Source of the DNA: Granulicella sp. dw_53
Lineage (GTDB): Bacteria; Acidobacteriota; Terriglobia; Terriglobales; Acidobacteriaceae
Direction: 5' to 3'
Assembly (NCBI RefSeq): GCF_018449545.1
Contig: NZ_JAAVUR010000001.1
Coordinates: forward strand, 640,413 to 704,412
DNA length: 64,000 nucleotides
Both the position numbers and the translations under genes were made by a program. This document shows positions 18,287 through 28,252 of the stretch, one piece after another. Every line of letters begins with the position of its first letter. The stretch's first letter is position 1. Under the pieces are notes generated by a model, which saw only the letters and a program-made list of their open reading frames with translations, ran no database searches and had not been told where the DNA came from.

Positions 18287-19914
18287 GTCTACCTGCCGTT
18301 CTATCCGACCCGGTAATCGAAGGTGAGTTTTCTACCGAGGAGCTAGCTCCCACTGTTGCACCAGAAACTCCGATCCCCTCCCATGTAGCAAGCGATGTCC
18401 TCAAAGGCACCTCTGCACTTGCCCTTGGTATCTTCCTTGAACGTGGAGCTGGATTCTTAGCCAATATACTTGCGGCAAGGTTGGCAGGAGCCTCGACGTT
18501 TGGAGCATATTCCCTAGCCATCGGCACCGCTAACAACGTTTCTACTTATGCAGCAGGTGGTATTGGCGCAACGGCAACCCGATTTTCCGGGAAGTATCCG
18601 TTCGACAGCTCTGGTTACGCCACCCTTGCCAGAGTACTTACGATCGTCTCTCTTGTCTCTGCAATAGCAGCAGCGTTTGGCTTATGGTTTGGAGCTGCTC
18701 CAATCGCACATCTGCTGCATAAGACTGATCTCACAAATCTATTGCATTGGGCAGCGATTTCGGCAGCGGGCATGATCTTGCTCGAATGTGCTCGCGGGTT
18801 CTTTGTTGGCCAACGACGGCTTGCAGCCCTAGTGCTGCTCTCATTGGTAGTCGGTACTGGAATGGTCACGCTTCTTCCATGGATGGCATCGACCCGACGA
18901 GCAGTTCCTATGATCGTCGTGCAAAGCTGCATAACGCTCGTCTCCGTCGCCGTCTGTCTTTTGTTTGCTCGACAATTGAACCTGTTCGCGACAACAAGTA
19001 GTTCCCTACCGCTTATTCCTATGTTGCGCGAGGTTTGGTCTTTTGGATTTGTCCAGCTTGTAGGCCTGGTTGGAGTAAATCTCGCAGGATGGTGGCTCAC
19101 AGCATTGGTCGCCCGCTCTGATGTGACCCTAGAACAAATAAGCTTCTTTTCAATAGCCAGTCAGTTGCGTAACTTAACCGGCCTTCTGCCCGGACTACTG
19201 ACTGAAGGTAGTTATTCAACCATGGCCGATACCACCGGTGAACATTTGCGCACTCCCCAACGAGTGATGGCCTTATGTACCTATGTATCAACCGGCACGA
19301 CTTTCACGATTGCCTCTTTAGGGATCGTGATTGCACCGTGGCTTTTACATCTGCTCTATGGTTCAGCCTATCGTAGCGCAGGTCTGGCTGTCGCAGTAGC
19401 ATTTGCAATAGCCTTGGTCCACATGGGAAATGCCCCCGCAGCCGCACGTCTAACCATCGCATCCCTGCGATACGCAGGCATAGTGAACACTATTTGGGCA
19501 TTATTAGTTGCATGCGTTGGAACACTTCTACTTTACCGTGGCGGCGGTGCAGCGCTTGCGATGTCCGTTTATTTTGCGGCACATATCGTGTCTTCTGCCT
19601 TAGTGCTCTTTGCGCTTTCTCGTAAAGATCATGTTCCAGCTGGCCTTGTGAAATTATTTATTCTCAGCACAGGTGGCGTTTTCGTACTGTTGGTTCTCTC
19701 TTTTTTGCGTGAAAGATATGTCGGCCACGGTCTTTCAATTACAGCAGTGATGTTTTTACTATTCCTGCTAACGCTGGCCGCGTTGGTCATTCTCGGCAAA
19801 CAATATGGATGGTTCCCGACAACGTCGGCCATACAGCATATGAGAAAGTCTACGACCTTGATCGTTAGACGTACGGTTCACACTTTTTTCCGGAGGAGGT
19901 CCTATGAAAACTGA
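18283..19914 (+). CDS. oligosaccharide flippase (Wzx-like, MOP superfamily)
   Basis: 543-residue membrane protein with about 12-14 hydrophobic segments after a ~45-residue cytoplasmic start. The first TM region, GTSALALGIFLERGAGFLAN and AARLAGASTFGAYSLAIGTA, is typical of polysaccharide flippases. It would move lipid-linked repeat units across the inner membrane. The start overlaps the kinase stop by 4 nt. The end overlaps the next GT by 11 nt, and that gene's GGAGGAGG ribosome-binding site lies within this coding region. Confidence 0.88.
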   Translation: MSLPAVLSDPVIEGEFSTEELAPTVAPETPIPSHVASDVLKGTSALALGIFLERGAGFLANILAARLAGASTFGAYSLAIGTANNVSTYAAGGIGATATRFSGKYPFDSSGYATLARVLTIVSLVSAIAAAFGLWFGAAPIAHLLHKTDLTNLLHWAAISAAGMILLECARGFFVGQRRLAALVLLSLVVGTGMVTLLPWMASTRRAVPMIVVQSCITLVSVAVCLLFARQLNLFATTSSSLPLIPMLREVWSFGFVQLVGLVGVNLAGWWLTALVARSDVTLEQISFFSIASQLRNLTGLLPGLLTEGSYSTMADTTGEHLRTPQRVMALCTYVSTGTTFTIASLGIVIAPWLLHLLYGSAYRSAGLAVAVAFAIALVHMGNAPAAARLTIASLRYAGIVNTIWALLVACVGTLLLYRGGGAALAMSVYFAAHIVSSALVLFALSRKDHVPAGLVKLFILSTGGVFVLLVLSFLRERYVGHGLSITAVMFLLFLLTLAALVILGKQYGWFPTTSAIQHMRKSTTLIVRRTVHTFFRRRSYEN

Positions 19915-21112
19915 CTCCGTTTTGGAATCCTCCATGGACGCCGTAGGTCAGATCAAGAACGATACGCATTCACCACTGGCCAAGATAAAGATATTGACTT
20001 ACGTGCATATGCGGAACATTCACGAATCTACCGGCGCAGGCCGTACCGCTCGCCAAATCGTCGAACATCTCGCAGCTCGCACTGATGTTGATATGCACGT
20101 CTTAGCTGATGCGAAAGATCGCGAACGAATCCTCCCACAAGTTCAAGCTCCATGGTCTAACTACAGCTATCACACCTTCTCCACTGATACCTCCCGGCAA
20201 CAGACAAAGTGGTTCTTGTTCAATCGTCCGCGGGCAGAGAGCTATTGGTCCGACGCTCAGATCGTGTTTTGCACTGGTGAGTCCTACGTACCTGTCAAAC
20301 GAGCGCGTCTTGTTGTTACTGCCCATGACGCCGGTTACTTTGAACCAGAGGCACACCTTCGCGATAAGTCCTATTGGAAACAACGCCTAAAGTGGTCACT
20401 CTTGTTTAATAAGTTAGCCCAACATGTGGATATGTTTCATACCGTCTCACAGTTTTCGGCAGATCGCCTTGCGCATTTTTTCCCTCAGATTCGTTCGCGT
20501 ATTCGCTATGTACATAACGGTGTGACACCGCATTTTTTTGAGCCCATAAAGACTGAAGGCCGTGACTTTGTGACACAAGCTGGATTAGCCAACAGACCCT
20601 ACGTGCTCGTTCCAGGAGGTCTCCATTATCGAAAGAATGCCGACCTAATCTTGACGACAGCTCGAGTGTTGCTAAGGCGATTCCCAGATCTACAAATTGT
20701 GATTGTTAATCACAACAATCCGGTTTACCTACCTGCCGCGTACAGCTTAGGAGAGCGACTGAAGCTGCTTGGGTTTGTCTCGGATTCCGCACTTCACGCT
20801 CTGTATGCCATGGCGAAAATTGTATGGTTTCCATCCCTCTATGAAGGCTTCGGCCTTCCCGTCGTCGAAGCGATGGCATGTGGGACACCAGTAGTAGCCA
20901 GTAACTCTTCGTCAATCCCGGAGATCGCTGGCAATGCGGCAATACTATGTGATCCTAAAGATCCAAATGCGCATCTCGGGGCAATCAGTTCTCTTCTAAC
21001 AGACACACTTGCATGTGAGCAATTTTCCGAAGCAGGCAAACTTCATGCGAAGCGATTCACATGGAGTTCTTCAGCGGCACAGCTTAAAGAAAGCTTCGAC
21101 ACTCTCCTCTAG
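19904..21112 (+). CDS. GT4 glycosyltransferase
   Basis: 402 residues, GT-B fold. The C-terminal domain carries YVLVPGGLHYRKNADLIL, the LGFVSDSALHALYAMAK segment and the retaining-GT motif EGFGLPVVEAMACGTPVVAS (E-x7-E). The first ~25 residues look like a non-conserved leader. It probably adds one sugar of the repeat unit from a nucleotide sugar on the cytoplasmic face. A strong GGAGGAGG site precedes the ATG; it is coupled to the flippase gene and 23 nt upstream of the next GT. Confidence 0.88.
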   Translation: MKTDSVLESSMDAVGQIKNDTHSPLAKIKILTYVHMRNIHESTGAGRTARQIVEHLAARTDVDMHVLADAKDRERILPQVQAPWSNYSYHTFSTDTSRQQTKWFLFNRPRAESYWSDAQIVFCTGESYVPVKRARLVVTAHDAGYFEPEAHLRDKSYWKQRLKWSLLFNKLAQHVDMFHTVSQFSADRLAHFFPQIRSRIRYVHNGVTPHFFEPIKTEGRDFVTQAGLANRPYVLVPGGLHYRKNADLILTTARVLLRRFPDLQIVIVNHNNPVYLPAAYSLGERLKLLGFVSDSALHALYAMAKIVWFPSLYEGFGLPVVEAMACGTPVVASNSSSIPEIAGNAAILCDPKDPNAHLGAISSLLTDTLACEQFSEAGKLHAKRFTWSSSAAQLKESFDTLL

Positions 21113-21135
21113 AAATCACCAATTAGGAAACTACT

Positions 21136-22497
21136 ATGCCGGACCTACTCACTCCTAATCCGATTACCGCAGTAACCACTCCTCAGAATTTCAGTGGAAG
21201 ACGCGGAGATTCTCAGTTAGTGAATAGGAGAAAAGTTGTCTTGGTCCACGCGGGGGCGCGGGATGCATATCAACTTGCATTAGCCCTGTCCGAAGCAGGG
21301 CTGCTCGACAAGTTAGTCACGGACCTATTCTGGCCATTAGAACTTAGTTGGACTAAAACACTAACGTCCTTTTTCCCCCCATCGATTTTGAACCTACTCC
21401 GCCGTCGTAGTGCTCCAGGTCTACCCGGAACGGAGGTTATGACACTTCCTACAACCGGACTGGGTGGACTCCTGCTGGATAAACTCCCTCGGGTTCCTTT
21501 TACCTGGAAGCGACGTATGGTCCGTACCGCCGACAGAAAATTAGGTCGTAGCGCCGGCCAGCGTGCGAACCGTTTGGGTGCGGGGCTGCTCAGCTACAGC
21601 TACACCGGCTACGACGCCTTCGAAGCCTATGGTCGCCCGGGCTTGCTCTTCCAGGTGCATCCGCATCCCACTACGATGAGACGTATCCTTCTAGAGGAGC
21701 TGCGGCAGCATCCCGAATGTGCCGCATCTCTGAAGCAAGAGTGGGAACTCTCTCTTCCAGAAGCTGATTTCTCACATCTTGTTCGCGAGGTCGAGATGGC
21801 CTCCCATTTTCTAGCGGCCTCGTCATTCACACGAAGCAGTCTTATCGAAAATGGCGCCTCCGCCCACCGAATTACTGTTGTTCCATACGGAGTAGACCTT
21901 GAAAAATATCGACCAGATCCTGCTAGATTACGTTCAAACAACTCCAAGCTAAGACTCTTATTTGTAGGTCGCATCAACCAGCGAAAAGGCGTGAAGTACC
22001 TCTTGGAAACTATGCGCCTCCTCCGAACCAGGGAAGTCGAACTAGTAGTTTGTGGTCGTGTACTTGATGATCTCAGCCTATTTAAATCTTTTATGTCCCA
22101 GGTCCAAATACGTCCGTCGGTAAGTGAAAGGGATCTTATCGATGCATACCAGTCTGCAGACCTGTTTGTCTTTCCTTCTGTAGGGGAAGGCTTCGGTCAA
22201 GTGTTGTTAGAATCCATGGCCTGCGGACTTCCAATTCTTTCTACGACTCACACTGCCGCACCAGATCTTATCGACGACGGTATTCAGGGGTTCGTAGTCC
22301 AACCTCGCCAACCGGCACTAATGGCGGAGCGAATTGAGTGGGCTCTTAGCCATCGCAATCAATTAGATGACATGCGTGTTATAGCGCGGAGACGCGCAGA
22401 ACACTTCACTTGGGAGCGTTTTCGTAGTGGCGTAGCAAATGCCACTCACAGGTATCTCGATCAAACCGACCTGATAACGAGGGCTTCCGATGTTTGA
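21136..22497 (+). CDS. GT4 glycosyltransferase
   Basis: 453 residues. The N-terminal domain has KVVLVHAGARDAYQLALALS; the C-terminal domain has LRLLFVGRINQRKGVKYLLE, SERDLIDAYQSADLFVFPS and the motif EGFGQVLLESMACGLPILST. This is a retaining GT-B enzyme, probably using a nucleotide sugar to extend the lipid-linked repeat. Its 3' end overlaps the polymerase gene by 8 nt. The acceptor and sugar are not predictable. Confidence 0.88.
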   Translation: MPDLLTPNPITAVTTPQNFSGRRGDSQLVNRRKVVLVHAGARDAYQLALALSEAGLLDKLVTDLFWPLELSWTKTLTSFFPPSILNLLRRRSAPGLPGTEVMTLPTTGLGGLLLDKLPRVPFTWKRRMVRTADRKLGRSAGQRANRLGAGLLSYSYTGYDAFEAYGRPGLLFQVHPHPTTMRRILLEELRQHPECAASLKQEWELSLPEADFSHLVREVEMASHFLAASSFTRSSLIENGASAHRITVVPYGVDLEKYRPDPARLRSNNSKLRLLFVGRINQRKGVKYLLETMRLLRTREVELVVCGRVLDDLSLFKSFMSQVQIRPSVSERDLIDAYQSADLFVFPSVGEGFGQVLLESMACGLPILSTTHTAAPDLIDDGIQGFVVQPRQPALMAERIEWALSHRNQLDDMRVIARRRAEHFTWERFRSGVANATHRYLDQTDLITRASDV

Positions 22498-23857
22498 AAT
22501 TATGCTCATTACGGGAGCTGCAATCGCTATCTTTGGAGTGATCTTCGCTCTAGATGGTAGCCGTGACGTCTTTCATCCTCTTGTGTTTATCGGTCCCATG
22601 CTGGCATTTCTCTATGGCTGGATGCCTTGGAAACTCGCCTCAACGGATGGTTTGGCGAGATTTTTTGACGACGATCAGCTTCTCTTCGTACAAACCCTCA
22701 ACTTACTCGGAATACTGGCATTTGTAGCCGCATGTCTAACCGTCGGCGTAAGAATTCCAAAGAAGGAATTCCAGCCCCAGATTCAGTTGTCTGAAGAAGC
22801 GTTACGACGTCTGCTAGTAGGGGGAGCAATTGCGGGTTTCATCGGTTTTATGTGCTGGGGCATCACCATCATCAATGTAGGTGGATTCGTCAACGCATAC
22901 AGCAGTTCTTACTCAGGTGGCTGGGACGACAGTGGTTATGTGCGCGACGGCAGCATGCTGCTCTTGGTAGGACTACTCTTTGCCGTCACAGTTAGATCAG
23001 CAGGTGGACCTCGTTGGCCCAGTTATGGAATGGCTGCGATTTTCGGCTTGCCGTGGCTATCTGGGGCGCTTCTTATGGCTCGACGTGGTCCAACCTTCGA
23101 ACTCGCCATCATCCTTCTTATGGGTTGGTATATTAATCGCGCAAAACGCCCCCCCTTGGTTGCCGTTGGCCTTGCCGGTCTATGTCTGGGCTGGTTAGTG
23201 CTCTTTCTCGTGACAAATCGTGGCAGCATCTACATTGGCTCTAGCTTCGATGTGAATACTGATGTCAGCGATGTAGTCGAGAAACCGGATACAGGAAATG
23301 AATGGATTTATGGCGCCGGATCCGTACTTAGTTCGGAGCGCCGCGGCCATTATTTCTGGATGCGTCGATATTTGGCCCAGATTCTGATACGTCCTATTCC
23401 CAGTGCAATCTGGCCAACAAAATATGAGGACTTCGGCGTTGGCGAACTTCGGACCAACGCCGGAACCGGCGAAGGCTTCGGAGACGCATTAGGATGGGTC
23501 GGCGCTGATGGCTCCGCCCCAGGAATAGTTGCCGACCTATGGATCGAAGTATGGTGGTTAGCTGTTCCTCTAATTGGAGGAATCGGCTGGCTGTACGGCT
23601 TTGCCTGGAAAAAGGCAATTACACAAGGCGGACCATGGTCGAGCCAATTCGTCATATTTTCTGCGTTATCCATTTACCTCGTCATGCAAACAATGGAAGC
23701 CGTGATCTTCCGGACCCTCTTGCTATCGATTCCCTGCTGGCTCACCTGGAAATGGGCGCTCCACGAGCCAATTCGAGCCCATCAATTTATGGACAACCGT
23801 TACCAGCCTGCCTTTGAAGCACGTAGAGCCGCTTTCAGGAACTTCGATCATGTCTAA
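22490..23857 (+). CDS. O-antigen/oligosaccharide repeat-unit polymerase (Wzy-like)
   Basis: 455-residue polytopic membrane protein with about ten hydrophobic segments and a large periplasmic loop (about residues 245-330). The ALLMARRGPTFELAIILLMG segment resembles the Arg/Gly region after a TM helix seen in many repeat-unit polymerases. Wzy proteins share little sequence, so the call rests on topology and position between glycosyltransferases in a Wzx/Wza/Wzc operon. Both ends overlap neighbouring genes by 8 nt. Confidence 0.8.
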   Translation: MFEIMLITGAAIAIFGVIFALDGSRDVFHPLVFIGPMLAFLYGWMPWKLASTDGLARFFDDDQLLFVQTLNLLGILAFVAACLTVGVRIPKKEFQPQIQLSEEALRRLLVGGAIAGFIGFMCWGITIINVGGFVNAYSSSYSGGWDDSGYVRDGSMLLLVGLLFAVTVRSAGGPRWPSYGMAAIFGLPWLSGALLMARRGPTFELAIILLMGWYINRAKRPPLVAVGLAGLCLGWLVLFLVTNRGSIYIGSSFDVNTDVSDVVEKPDTGNEWIYGAGSVLSSERRGHYFWMRRYLAQILIRPIPSAIWPTKYEDFGVGELRTNAGTGEGFGDALGWVGADGSAPGIVADLWIEVWWLAVPLIGGIGWLYGFAWKKAITQGGPWSSQFVIFSALSIYLVMQTMEAVIFRTLLLSIPCWLTWKWALHEPIRAHQFMDNRYQPAFEARRAAFRNFDHV

Positions 23858-25145
23858 ACCTCAAAAGCCACAGTCGAGTACGAGGCCGAATCGATGCCAT
23901 GTAGTAGCAATATGGATCGATTGGTATGCCTACCATCGTGCTCGTTTCGCGGGACTGCAAGAGGCGTTGGGAATAAAGAGTGAAGTCGCCGGAATTGAGC
24001 TTGTAGGTGGTATCGGAGTTCACGCTGGTCTTATCTTCCGCGAAGATCTTCCACCGGAGCTGCCCGTGGAAACTTTGATGCCTAAAGCAGGCTGGCATGA
24101 AGCGAGCAAGATTCGTTTGTCGGTGATGCTCTGGCATCGACTCTCCGCACTAAATCCGAAGATAGTGCTCGTACCCGGTTACTACACCTTACCCGGAATT
24201 ACCGCTGCTCTGTGGGCGAAGATACATTCGCGAACTTCTGTACTTATGACGGAGAGCACCGCAGAAGACCACAAACGTTCTAGCTGGAGAGAGTCTCTTA
24301 AGTCAGCGATTATACGTTCCTTATTCGATTGGGCAATCACCGGCGGTGCAGCACATGTACGCTATCTCATTCAGTTGGGATTCAGCCCGGATCGAATTAC
24401 GCGATTCTATGATGTGGTTGATAACAATAGTTTGCGCGAGAACACCCTTGAGCTTCGTCGTCTTACCCGGCCAAAAGACCATGGCTTGCCAGATCGTTAT
24501 TTCCTCTTTATAGGCCGCCTAGCATCGGAGAAAAACGTTAGCGGGCTATTACGATCCTGGTTTTTATACCGCGAGCAAGGTGGTACTTGGCCGCTGGTGC
24601 TCGTCGGCGATGGGCCTGAGGCCCAAGAACTGAGGGCGCTCGCCGCACCATCTGCATACCGCCAAGACGTTCATTTTCTTGGTCACAAAAGCTCGAAAGA
24701 ACTCATACCCTGCCTTAGTTTTGCCAGTTGCTTCGTCCTTCCCAGTATTCGCGAACCATGGGGATTAGTAGTCAATGAAGCTATGGCCTCATCCCTGCCG
24801 GTAATCGTGTCGAACCGATGCGGTTGTGCTGAAGATCTTGTTAGACACGGACACAATGGACTCGTCTTCAACCCGGACAGAGAAATTGAACTTACAGATT
24901 GCTTGAGCAAGATCGAAAAGCTTTCGGGTGGAGGTCTGAAAGAGATGGGAAGAGCATCCGCAGCTCAAATCGCAGATTACTCTCCACTAAGTTTTGGCAA
25001 GGAGATTGCATTCATACTCAACTATCGACATGGCTCAGATGAAGAGTTCCTAACTGCGACACCGATCTTAGTTTCTTCAGGTTTAGCTACTTCCACTCGC
25101 GACTCGTCGAACTTACCACACGGTCGTCGGGAGATAACTCCATGA
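23850..25145 (+). CDS. GT4 glycosyltransferase
   Basis: 431 residues from the ATG at 23850, which overlaps the polymerase stop (ATGTCTAA) and has AGGA 9 nt upstream; a longer frame starts at 23814. The C-terminal domain has YFLFIGRLASEKNVSGLLRS, WPLVLVGDGPEAQELRALA and the motif REPWGLVVNEAMASSLPVIV. Retaining GT-B enzyme of the repeat-unit pathway. It ends in an ATGA overlap with the next gene. Confidence 0.87.
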   Translation: MSKPQKPQSSTRPNRCHVVAIWIDWYAYHRARFAGLQEALGIKSEVAGIELVGGIGVHAGLIFREDLPPELPVETLMPKAGWHEASKIRLSVMLWHRLSALNPKIVLVPGYYTLPGITAALWAKIHSRTSVLMTESTAEDHKRSSWRESLKSAIIRSLFDWAITGGAAHVRYLIQLGFSPDRITRFYDVVDNNSLRENTLELRRLTRPKDHGLPDRYFLFIGRLASEKNVSGLLRSWFLYREQGGTWPLVLVGDGPEAQELRALAAPSAYRQDVHFLGHKSSKELIPCLSFASCFVLPSIREPWGLVVNEAMASSLPVIVSNRCGCAEDLVRHGHNGLVFNPDREIELTDCLSKIEKLSGGGLKEMGRASAAQIADYSPLSFGKEIAFILNYRHGSDEEFLTATPILVSSGLATSTRDSSNLPHGRREITP

Positions 25146-26395
25146 GTAATTTGATACATGAACTTGAACTTATAGAACAATATCGGGCGATGGACGATCT
25201 GCTGTCGCCTTCTAGTCGGTGGCTTCAGGTCTTATCTCATCTCGATCCAAAGTATGGTGGACTCAGTGCAGTAGTACCGCAACTCAGTTCGAAGTTAGCT
25301 TTAGGACAGGATCTTTCCATTAGTATCGCAGGTTTTTGCAGACAAGAAGAACAAGCATCTTTACTACTCAGTTCCGAGATATCAGTTACCCGCTGGCCCC
25401 CAAGCCGAGCTGAATGGTTACGGAACCGCGACTTGCGAGCTAGATTTCAGGAGATAGTACGCCGCATCAATGGACTTCATATTCATGGGTTGTGGGAGAA
25501 CAGTACTAACATCGCTGCTTGGACAGCTCGGTCATTTAAAAAACCCTACATCATCTCCGCCCACGGAATGCTGGAACCCTGGGCTCTAGCTAACAAGGGT
25601 ATAAAAAAACGTATATATTCCGCTCTCATCGAACGCCGCAATATCGAAGGGGCTGCATGCCTCCACGCACTTACGTTGGCCGAAGCCGAGGATTATCGCC
25701 GTTTTGGTAGTCAAAAGCCTATTGCGGTCATACCGAACGGAGTTAACATACCCACCACAATACGCCGTCAAATCTTTTTCGACAACTTCCCAGAACTTCG
25801 CGGCGGAAAAATCGTCCTCTTCCTTGGCCGCATTCATTTCAAGAAGGGACTCGACATCCTGGTTCGGGCGTGGGCAACACTGGAAAAGCGTTTCTCCGAC
25901 GCAGTGCTAGTGCTAGCTGGTCCGGACTCAGAAGACTCGCGTGCAACTGTCGAGGAGCTGATTGTAGGCCTTGGCCTATCGCCGAGGAGGGTGGTCTTTA
26001 CAGGCATGTTGGACGAGGAGACTAAATGGAGCGCACTCGCCAACGCTCATTGTTTCGTGCTGCCCTCTTACTCCGAAGGGCTGAGTGTGGCAACGCTAGA
26101 GGCGATGGGCATGGGTGTGCCAGTGATTATCTCCGAGAATTGCCACATGCCTGAAGTGAAAGACCTAGGTGCGGGATGGGTCATTAAAACAGATGTGTTT
26201 TCTCTCTCCGAGGCACTTGAAGAAGTGCTGCAAAACAAATTTGCCACCAATGCAAAAATAGGCAATTGCGGCCGGAAAATCGTTGCCGACCGCTACACCT
26301 GGTCCGCAGTCGGAAACCAGATGGCAAAACTCTATCACTGGATACAGGACGAATCCACAGAACTCAATTTCGAACTGCTGGGAGGACGATCATGA
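25142..26395 (+). CDS. GT4 glycosyltransferase
   Basis: 417 residues. WLQVLSHLDPKYGGLSAVVP near the start (glycine-rich donor loop), IVLFLGRIHFKKGLDILVRA, RRVVFTGMLDEETKWSALAN and EGLSVATLEAMGMGVPVIIS mark a GT4 enzyme. The start overlaps the previous stop (ATGA) and the end overlaps the acetyltransferase start (ATGA), so expression is coupled on both sides. Confidence 0.87.
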   Translation: MSNLIHELELIEQYRAMDDLLSPSSRWLQVLSHLDPKYGGLSAVVPQLSSKLALGQDLSISIAGFCRQEEQASLLLSSEISVTRWPPSRAEWLRNRDLRARFQEIVRRINGLHIHGLWENSTNIAAWTARSFKKPYIISAHGMLEPWALANKGIKKRIYSALIERRNIEGAACLHALTLAEAEDYRRFGSQKPIAVIPNGVNIPTTIRRQIFFDNFPELRGGKIVLFLGRIHFKKGLDILVRAWATLEKRFSDAVLVLAGPDSEDSRATVEELIVGLGLSPRRVVFTGMLDEETKWSALANAHCFVLPSYSEGLSVATLEAMGMGVPVIISENCHMPEVKDLGAGWVIKTDVFSLSEALEEVLQNKFATNAKIGNCGRKIVADRYTWSAVGNQMAKLYHWIQDESTELNFELLGGRS

Positions 26396-26988
26396 GCGTG
26401 CCCATCCAGCTGCGTAACTACAACAACTCATGGTATCGACCTGGACGTTCAATTCTTTGGCGGTCTGCCTGGTTGTTTTTTGGACTACCGCTATTTCGCT
26501 GTTCTTTACTACCCTTCTCTGCGTTGCGGGTTTCGCTACTTCGTCTCTTCGGGGCAAAGGTTGGGGCGGGCGTAGTCATTCATTCTGAAGTTGTCATTAA
26601 GTACCCATGGCATATCACGATTGGAGATCATTGTTGGATTGGTGAAAGGAGTTGGATCGACTCTCTCACCTCGGTACGCCTCGGCAACAACGTATGCATC
26701 TCTCAGGGCGCTTATCTGTGCACCGGCAATCATGACTGGAGCGATCCCAACTTCGGCTTGATGGTCCGCCCAATTGAACTGAAAGACGGGTCTTGGGTCG
26801 GCGCGAAATCTATGCTTTTACCAGGCGCGACTCTCTCTGAAGGGGCGATAGCGGCCGCAGGCAGTGTAGTGTCCGGCGCAATTCCATCTTTCGAAATCTT
26901 CGCTGGCAATCCAGCAGTCTTTCTCCGCAACCGACGCGTCGTTGATGTTCACGCCCAAGTAGAGCGATTCGAGGAGGTCACCCGTTGA
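26392..26988 (+). CDS. WcaF-like hexapeptide-repeat acetyltransferase
   Basis: 198 residues from the ATG at 26392 (ATGA overlap with the preceding GT; an upstream in-frame ATG at 26266 would lie deep inside that gene). Left-handed beta-helix repeats are visible (ITIGDHCWIGERSWIDSL; VRLGNNVCISQGAYLCTGNH), with the catalytic-type His in TGNHDW and the C-terminal AGNPAVFLRNR. Family members O-acetylate sugars of colanic-acid-type polysaccharides using acetyl-CoA. It is therefore a likely decorator of the repeat unit. Confidence 0.87.
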   Translation: MSVPIQLRNYNNSWYRPGRSILWRSAWLFFGLPLFRCSLLPFSALRVSLLRLFGAKVGAGVVIHSEVVIKYPWHITIGDHCWIGERSWIDSLTSVRLGNNVCISQGAYLCTGNHDWSDPNFGLMVRPIELKDGSWVGAKSMLLPGATLSEGAIAAAGSVVSGAIPSFEIFAGNPAVFLRNRRVVDVHAQVERFEEVTR

Positions 26989-28220
26989 GAATACTCTTGC
27001 TCAACCAATTTTTCTGGCCAGATTCCTCAGCGACGAGCCAGCTCCTAACTGACCTCGCACGCGGCTTGGTAGGTGATGGACATGATGTCTACGCTATTAG
27101 TGCAGATGGTGGTTACGCCCTTGTCGACGTCCAGGACGCTCCAGCAGTACAAATGCACCGGGTTAAGTCTCTCCCTTTCACAAGGGGCCGCATCGGACGA
27201 GTCCTGTCATACGCATCCTTCTACTTGTTTGCGGCGATTCGCAGCATCACACTGCCGAAGCCAGATCTCGTCATCACGCTGACGACACCTCCGCTGCTCT
27301 CAATTTTAGGAAATATCGTTCAAACGCTGCGAGGTTCGCGTCATTTCATCTGGGAGATGGATCTGTATCCAGACGTTGCCATAGACCTCGGATACTTCAA
27401 AGCGGGAGGCCTCTGTGAAAGAGTTACAGGCCTGCTCGCTGACTGGTCTCGCCATCGTGCTGACGGAATTATCGCGCTCGGAGAATGCATGAAAGCGAGA
27501 TTAGTGAAACGCGGCATATCCGCCGAACGCATCTTCGTGGCTCACAACTGGGCCGATAGTAGAGCGATCGTTGTATTACCTCGACAAGGAACTCCTGACA
27601 GTCTCAACATCCTCTACTCCGGAAACCTCGGGCTAGCTCATGACCTGGATACCATCAAAGGTGCGATGCTCAGGCTGAAAGAAGATACTCGCTTCCGCTT
27701 TATCTTCGTAGGCAATGGAGTTCGGCGTGACGAACTTACTAAGTTCGCCACGGTCGAAGGACTCGACACCGTCGAATTGCGGCCCTACGTACAAAGGGCG
27801 ACTCTCAGCGAGAGCCTTGCTATCGGAGATATCGGGCTTGTGACACAGCGTCAAGAGTGCTGTGGCTCTGTTGTTCCAAGCAAAGTCTACGGCCTACTTG
27901 CGGCGGGCCGTCCCATCTTGTTCATAGGGCCGGTGGAAGCAACCCCGGCTCGTATTATCAAGGAATTTAATTGCGGTTGGCATGTTTCATGTGGCGATAT
28001 CAAATCGCTTACTAAACTTTTGCTTCACTTAGCAGAGAATCCTGGTGAAGTCTGGACGACTGGTCAGCGCGCGCGTGAAGCGCTGATTGAACACTTTGAT
28101 CGACCACTCGGCGTCGCAAGAATCGCCGGCATCGTTGGCGCAGGTTTACAGGTCTCGCCTGAAAAGACGTACGCAGCTTTTCCTGCGGAACCTGCTGGCC
28201 AGCATTCACACGTAAGCTGA
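26985..28220 (+). CDS. WcaI-like GT4 glycosyltransferase (TTG start)
   Basis: 411 residues. RILLLNQFFWPDSSATSQLL near the start is typical of WcaI-like enzymes; the C-terminal domain has LNILYSGNLGLAHDLDTIKG, RFIFVGNGVRRDELTKF and VVPSKVYGLLAAGRPILFIG. It probably transfers a sugar during repeat-unit assembly. The TTG start overlaps the acetyltransferase TGA (TTGA) and is backed by GAGGAGG 7 nt upstream, so a rare start codon in a coupled junction is well supported. Confidence 0.87.
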   Translation: MRILLLNQFFWPDSSATSQLLTDLARGLVGDGHDVYAISADGGYALVDVQDAPAVQMHRVKSLPFTRGRIGRVLSYASFYLFAAIRSITLPKPDLVITLTTPPLLSILGNIVQTLRGSRHFIWEMDLYPDVAIDLGYFKAGGLCERVTGLLADWSRHRADGIIALGECMKARLVKRGISAERIFVAHNWADSRAIVVLPRQGTPDSLNILYSGNLGLAHDLDTIKGAMLRLKEDTRFRFIFVGNGVRRDELTKFATVEGLDTVELRPYVQRATLSESLAIGDIGLVTQRQECCGSVVPSKVYGLLAAGRPILFIGPVEATPARIIKEFNCGWHVSCGDIKSLTKLLLHLAENPGEVWTTGQRAREALIEHFDRPLGVARIAGIVGAGLQVSPEKTYAAFPAEPAGQHSHVS

Positions 28221-28252
28221 TCATTGCCTTTGGGCATGCTTGGAGCAATGCA